Of a stretch of 64,000 nt of DNA, positions 58,730-64,000 are shown piece by piece. Where the stretch lies: contig CAJNOI010000295.1 of assembly GCA_905250115.1 (NCBI GenBank), positions 21,500 to 85,499 of the forward strand. Reading direction: 5' to 3'. The position numbers and the translations under genes are program-made. The notes below the pieces were generated by a model. The model ran no database searches. It saw only the letters and a list, made by a program, of their open reading frames with translations, and was not told the origin of the DNA. Numbering within the stretch: the stretch's first letter is position 1; every line of letters starts with the position of its first letter. Source of the stretch: Adineta steineri (taxonomy: Eukaryota > Rotifera > Eurotatoria > Adinetida > Adinetidae).

Positions 58730-59101
58730 GAGAAACATAATATAAAGATTTGAGATTTAATGTCTTTGTTATTTAATCAGATTTAGTTTGTAAACACTTG
58801 ACATCATCAAAGTCTCACGATGAATAAAAGTATTCATCTTTATTATCCATCGCAAGGTAGTAACAATGAGAAACAAAACAATTTTCAAAAGCAGTTTTAT
58901 ATTTTTGAGTTGCTCGAGAAAAAGAAAAATCTGTCCGAACTATAAAATCGGAATATTTGTAGAGTTCCCGTTATAAGTGTTAGCTTTTAGGTGTTTCATT
59001 GCTTTTCCCTAAATATTCTTCATACATTTTTGTCGAGTTTTTGCGACTGTTGCACCTATATACTATAGATTATCAATGCCATATAATATTTCTTTTTATA
59101 G

Positions 59102-59364
59102 TTATTCCTTGGACCCAATTATCAAGTGCCGGTTGGGTGGAATGTTATTGGCTTTCAAGTGTATACGATAAAACAACAACGGACGCCTGTAAACAGGCTT
59201 GTCTTGGAGTAACTGATTGCAATGCAGTAAACTTAAAGCACAGTGAACACCGATGTGATTTCGAAAAATGCACACCGGGCACACAAAAAGTCAATGCCGA
59301 TGCCGATCATGAGGCACATATCATGACAAGCGCACGTGAGTACTGTGTCTATGCAGATGCATAA
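59102..59364 (+). CDS. Duplicate terminal exon (PAN/Apple-like)
   Basis: A 263-nt copy of the exon at 58467-58729 with the same acceptor (TTTTTATAG), the same phase and only a few differences. Two change residues (Ser to Ile near the start; Gly to Asp in CLGVTxCN). The duplication includes about 40 bp of intron and about 80 bp of 3' UTR (roughly 58425-58810 against 59060-59440). It has no first exon of its own, so it is either an alternative last exon for the gene at 57932 or a dead partial duplicate. Confidence 0.65.
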
Positions 59365-61246
59365 GAGAAACATAATATAAAGATTTGAGATTTAATGTCT
59401 TTGTTATTTAATCAGATTTAGTTTGTAAATACTTGAGATCATCAAAATCTTGCGATAAACTCACACCTACACCTACCCACAATTAGTACTTAAGTATTGT
59501 AAATAAAACATAAGGTTACTATAAAGGATGAAAACGGACAATGTGGGCTTTAGTATAGAGTGAAATGGTGCATTCTCTAATGAAAAAAGAAATAATGAGA
59601 AACAGACATTTAAATTTGATATCGTTGAGTGATAAAACATAGCTTTGAGACTGACGATACATATTGAAGAGGTTCATGTCAGGAATAGACACTTCAACTC
59701 TTATTGAATAATGTTGACTTTCATGATATGAATAATCAACAATCTTTTGAACAAGAACCTATTCTAGCCCTTATCGATTAACGTTGTTTGCTTAATATTT
59801 GCGACTATTCTTCATTTAGTTAGATTATGTCAAGGAACATTTCATGAATCCACGTACATTTTGAAAAAAAGATAGTACAACAATAAACTTGAAAAGGATT
59901 TAAAAAAGAATTTATGAGACACTCTTATAACACATAAGGGCATATGCAATAGTTTGTGAGATATTCCTATGCAGCCTATAAGTACTTGAATATATCAGAA
60001 ATCTCTTCACATAATCTTACTGAGTAAAGAAATATCTCCTAAACTCTGTCATATACTCTTACTAGGGAATGAAATAGCTCTTAAATTCTCTTATGTATTC
60101 TTATTGAGTACAAAAATATCTTCCAAGTCCTGCCATATACTCATGTACGGACTGATGAAACGTTTTTATGAAACGCTTATACATCTAAAATAAATGTGTG
60201 AAAGATTTATAAAGTACTCAGAATTGATATATAAACATCTCACAAACCCTTTCCGCAACTGTTTCTAAGTATATAAATGTCTGATAGACCTTTTCTAAAC
60301 GCTTTTTTTTGAGCAATATAAAAATAGTATTTTTCATTTATATAGGTACAAATACTGATTTGTCTATAGCTAGAAATAGATAAAAAGAAAATGGCTATTA
60401 TTATCTTAACTATAAGAAATCAAAATGATTTTTTTGATTGATCTCATGGAAGATGAGTAAATAGTACCTCTCATTGAGTATGACGAAAAATATTTTCTCT
60501 ATTAAAAGAGATAAAAATACAATGTCTTTATTACTGCCTGTTCTACGTTAAGAACAAAAATATTCAGCGTCACAGTACGTTGCAAGAATTCTTTTTCACA
60601 TCCCACTTAAGCCAAAAAAAGAATTGTTTCTATTTGAGCAGCGAGATATACAGAAAAAGTATAAACAGTTCTTCTCTATAGATGAACAAAAAAGTACACT
60701 GATTATTTAAAAATCATTGTTATAAAAAGAAGTAGTGTTTGGTTTAATGAAAGATAGAAGCGAAGATCCTCTCTCTAACTTAAGTGCAAAGAGAAACCGG
60801 TCTCTTACATTATGTCGAATGAAAAGACACGACTAAGATAATTTTTCTCATGGCGATAGACGAAAACTAAAAAAGCATAACACGTTGTCTAATTATGAAA
60901 TGTAAAGGCTAGCTGAGTTAACGATTAACTAGGGTGCAGGTGAATATGACGCATACTCACGTCATCTTTCCCCATAGCAGAATATTCTATTCTTATATGT
61001 AAAACAATTAATCCTTCATATGAAACTGTAAGGTATTCTATCTTTCAACGCAGAATAAAAAATCTATGTCCGTAACCTGAGCGATAATTAACCGTTATGC
61101 AACAATCATAACCTCTTTAAATATTCGGATATCCTTGACTTCATATATTCTAAAAGGGGTTATACTATAAGAATAAACCCCGTTAAGGACTTATGGCAAC
61201 TTGTGATTAGGATGAAGGTTTATTATTGTGCTGTCCTTTTTTATAG
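59365..61246. other. Intergenic with degenerate 54-bp tandem repeat
   Basis: About 59990-60160 holds three or four diverged units of about 54 bp (AAATATCTCCTAAACTCTGT, then CATATACTCTTACT). A half telomere-like repeat is at 59458-59485. No exon recognised; the start of the EGF/PAN gene is probably within or near the right part but was not found. Confidence 0.4.
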
Positions 61247-62667
61247 TATGTTCACCTAGTTGTCAAAATGGTGGCACTTGTACTGCTCCAAATACATGTA
61301 CCTGTGTAAATGGATGGACTGGTGCAACATGTGAAACATGTATGTATTTATTCTTGTTGAAGCACCTCTTTAATTGAAAAAAGACTTTGATTACAATTCT
61401 CTGACACTCAGTGATTAATGATGATTTTTATTTGTGCACCTAGATGCCATACACAGTCGTCTTGCAGCTGTCTATTCATCGGACTGTGTAGGATCTTTCG
61501 AAGTTCGAAACGATGTAATCAGTGAGAGTAGAGAGAATTCTTCGAAATTATTGCATTTGATAGTACGCTCTACGAAAGTATGTATGGGTGTGAGTGGCTA
61601 TAGATGAGCGTGTCAGTGTGGATGTATATGTCTCTTTTTTATTCACACTCATACCTCAAGATACATTATGCAATCCTTATCAATATCCACATCCTCAATC
61701 TATTTTGAATACATTTCTTTTTTCTATCATATCAAGATACTTATACGTTTGTAATATCATTTTAGCACAAGGACCAGCATGTACAGAGATTGTAAAGGAT
61801 CAAGGACTCATGTTTCGCGAAAGATATTTTGCTGATAATGATGCAATGAATTACGGAAAAATGGTGGACACACCTGAAGAATGCAGAGAGTATTGTAATT
61901 CAGAACCAAAGTGTCTGGCCTGGGAAATGTCGAGAGGTGGCAATTGTGGTTTAAATACAATTGTTAAACCAGACCCAAGACCTCTCACTGGTTTTATATC
62001 AGGATTTTGCAATAGAAAACCAGGTAAGACATTGCATACGTTTCTTTTCATATATTTCAGAATGATTCGTTTTATTTACAACCAAAGCGTCATTTAATAC
62101 AATTAGTGATCGCTTTATTATCTTTTTAATTGCAGAAGATCCATCTAGGATATAGAGAATTCAATAGGGATATAAGGAGTACCGTAGATTTCGGGATCCC
62201 ACAATCTGCTTTTTCTCCCTTGTATTGTTCAAAACTTTCTATAATTGTGCCTATATTTAACTGTATATTTTTCATGTTAGAAAGAGAACCTGATACACAA
62301 TGTGGTGAAGTGAATGTGGATCAAAAAATTGAAGATACAGATCCAGATGATAGTGAAAATCCAAGAAGCACAACAACAGCGTCAGCTGAAGAGTGCCGCA
62401 ATCAATGTCAGATATATGAAGGGTGTGTGGGATGGAATTTTCGTCCCGATAGCGACATTTGTGATCGAATGATTCATGTAAAACAGAAACTTGTATCTGG
62501 TAATGGTTTCAAATCAGGATTTTGCACTAGGAAATCAGGTATGATATTGCATACGTTTCTTATAATATATTTCATAATGCTAAGTTTTACCCATAACCAA
62601 AACGCCAATTAATACAACTAGTTATTGCTTTATTGTCTCTTGAATTACAGAAAATACTGTACAATAG
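61247..62667 (+). CDS. EGF-PAN-PAN extracellular protein, 5' end not found
   Basis: All visible exons are phase 1-1: an EGF module 61247-61339 (CSPSCQNGGTC...CTCVNGWTGATC), PAN-like module 1 61766-62023 (ECREYCNSEPKCLAWEM...CGLN...SGFCNRKP), PAN-like module 2 62281-62538 (ECRNQCQIYEGCVGWNF...CDRM...SGFCTRKS), and a tiny last exon 62651-62667 (ENTVQ, stop). A second tiny exon, 62136-62155 (EDPSRI, stop), follows module 1 and could end a shorter isoform. The EGF to PAN1 intron is 426 nt and contains a telomere-like hairpin (61579-61664). The signal peptide or first exon was not located. Secreted or surface protein, perhaps carbohydrate- or protein-binding (inference). Confidence 0.65.
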
Positions 62668-64000
62668 TCATTGAGCAATGCATCAGTTATCGGTTCACTA
62701 GTATCTATCAACACTTGAGTTGTGTGTACTACCTCACCGCTAAATATCGTACTTTCTGACATTAGCACAGACTCCTATTCGAGTTATATATCCTAAGGAG
62801 CTATTTGCAAAAGATACCAAAATGTAATATAGTAATTTGATGATTTTCTGATGTTTATTCTTCAGAAAAGATTCATGAAAGCGTTTATTAATATGTAGAT
62901 AAATAAAAGAATAATAGGAACGTGAACCATTTCATTTTGATAAAAATTGTGTAGTAATGAGTAATTTTCATCACATAATGAAATTATAAGAATGTTTATA
63001 GACGCTCTAAAACAGAGCAAATATTCGAAGCTTTCGTCACGAAGACTATTTTGTCTTTCAAAATATCAGGTAAAACCAATAATTTTAAGTGGTAAATATT
63101 TTCTGAAGTTGAAATTCGAATTTTATGGTAAATTATTTTTTCTCAAGTTATATATAAGTATAAAGACTATAACCCATTTAGTACAGTTTACTATTCGATC
63201 CTTCTGTCAGTATTCTACCACGTCAGTACAACTCTTGACAAATAGAGCGTCGGGGTGACACAGTTTTGATGAAACTCGCTTCATAAAATTTTCTATGTTC
63301 TTAGATAAGATCAGTATTGATTTTTGCAAGAAATCTCTAACAGATAATCTTGAGGGCATTTTTGGTAGTATTTTGAGTGGAATCTCGTGCGATTCTGTAT
63401 CTAACATACAGAGATAACAAACGAGGAAACCTATTCATGCGGTCACGATGTTTCGGTTTCATGTTTTAGCGGTAGATAGACCTCAATAAGTTATAAAAAA
63501 CTGAAGTGGATCCGTGTTTTTAAGGCTTCTATCAAAAGGTATGGCATTTTATTGAAAATTTTCTGTATCATAAAGTTTCCAGGAACTGGTTGAATGTCGA
63601 TATCTTGAGCTGCGCTTTTACTCGCAGACAAATCTATTGGTAGGTAGAACATTTTGAAAAATTCAGTTCAAAATAATGTTTTCTCTCCAAGATAGTAAGT
63701 TCGAAATACCGCCCACATATTACAAAAAATGTTAGAGTTTCTCGTTTTTTTCGGACATTATCGTTTTGTGAAGAAAGCATTATTTTGAGCTGAAAGTCTC
63801 ATGTTGTTCTACTCACGAATAGACCTATTCATGAGCAAAATATCCTCTTGAAATATCGAGATTCAACCTATTCCTATCTATCGTACTATACACAGAAATT
63901 TCAGTAAAATATCTGTACCTTTAGATAGAAGTCGTAAGAGCACGAATCTCGAGGGTGAGAATGTGATTGTGGATGCACTAACTATTGTTTGATGTAAAAC
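62668..64000. other. Intergenic to window end
   Basis: No supported exon. At 63945-63985 there is a left half of the telomere-like hairpin (CTCGAGGGTGAGAATGTGA); its right half would lie beyond the window. About 63240-63900 differs in texture from its AT-rich surroundings and might be an old mobile element, but no terminal repeat was found. Confidence 0.4.

Noticed and set aside
61444..61577. Possible exon between the EGF and PAN modules
   Set aside because: It would end in phase 0, incompatible with the phase-1 PAN exon; skipping it joins EGF to PAN1 in frame.
2238..64000. CRISPR arrays
   Set aside because: The tandem repeats here (65 bp, 54 bp, 33-36 bp and 30 bp) have no distinct unique spacers and the genome is eukaryotic.

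Overview
This window is almost certainly nuclear DNA of a bdelloid rotifer (an Adineta- or Rotaria-like animal). The DNA is AT-rich. Genes are split by very short introns, mostly about 45-60 nt with GT-AG ends. Animal genes (rhodopsin-type GPCR, ENaC/degenerin, PA200/PSME4, deiodinase family) sit beside domains more typical of bacteria or phages (DUF4386, pentapeptide repeats, phage tail-collar). Large single-exon or few-exon F-box genes are present. The species call is inference; no marker gene is present. All exon joins below were worked out by eye from splice sites, phase and protein continuity.

Layout. 0-11 kb: the end of a DUF4386 membrane protein; a PAN/mucin/kelch gene; a decayed tail-collar gene; a LINE 3' end beside a 100-N gap; and a membrane-anchored pentapeptide/mucin/VCBS gene. 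12-19 kb (minus strand): a GPCR split by a 619-bp palindromic MITE, a complete eight-exon GH27 alpha-galactosidase with a nested lectin domain, a degenerin pseudogene and a secreted R-type lectin. 19.8-26.3 kb: a Gly/Thr/Tyr repeat protein, an F-box gene, and a glycine-rich gene cut by an RTE retrotransposon (to 29.46 kb). 29.5-36.1 kb (minus strand): an F-box pseudogene cut by the other end of the same RTE, a four-exon deiodinase-family gene whose only internal stop is a UGA at the selenocysteine position, and an intact four-exon F-box gene. 37.5-45 kb: a many-exon PSME4 (PA200) gene interrupted by a second MITE of the same family. 45.8-47.3 kb: an SNTX/thioredoxin-like ORF. 47.4-57.6 kb: a gene-poor AT-rich stretch with a CA-rich minisatellite and transposase relics. 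57.9-62.7 kb: small secreted PAN/EGF genes with duplicated exons.

Three things stand out. (1) A probable new selenoprotein of the iodothyronine deiodinase family. (2) Two sister palindromic MITEs, each flanked by a TAA duplication in the same target motif, each sitting in a coding exon that reads through in frame once the element is ignored. (3) A dispersed family of 50-110-bp hairpins made of TGTGGG-like (bdelloid telomere-like) sequence with TTGAGGG...CCCTCAA ends, found in at least 15 places, including unusually long introns of four genes. The window also shows exon shuffling of phase-1 extracellular modules, and an RTE whose two flanks are two different truncated genes, which points to a rearrangement or an assembly join.
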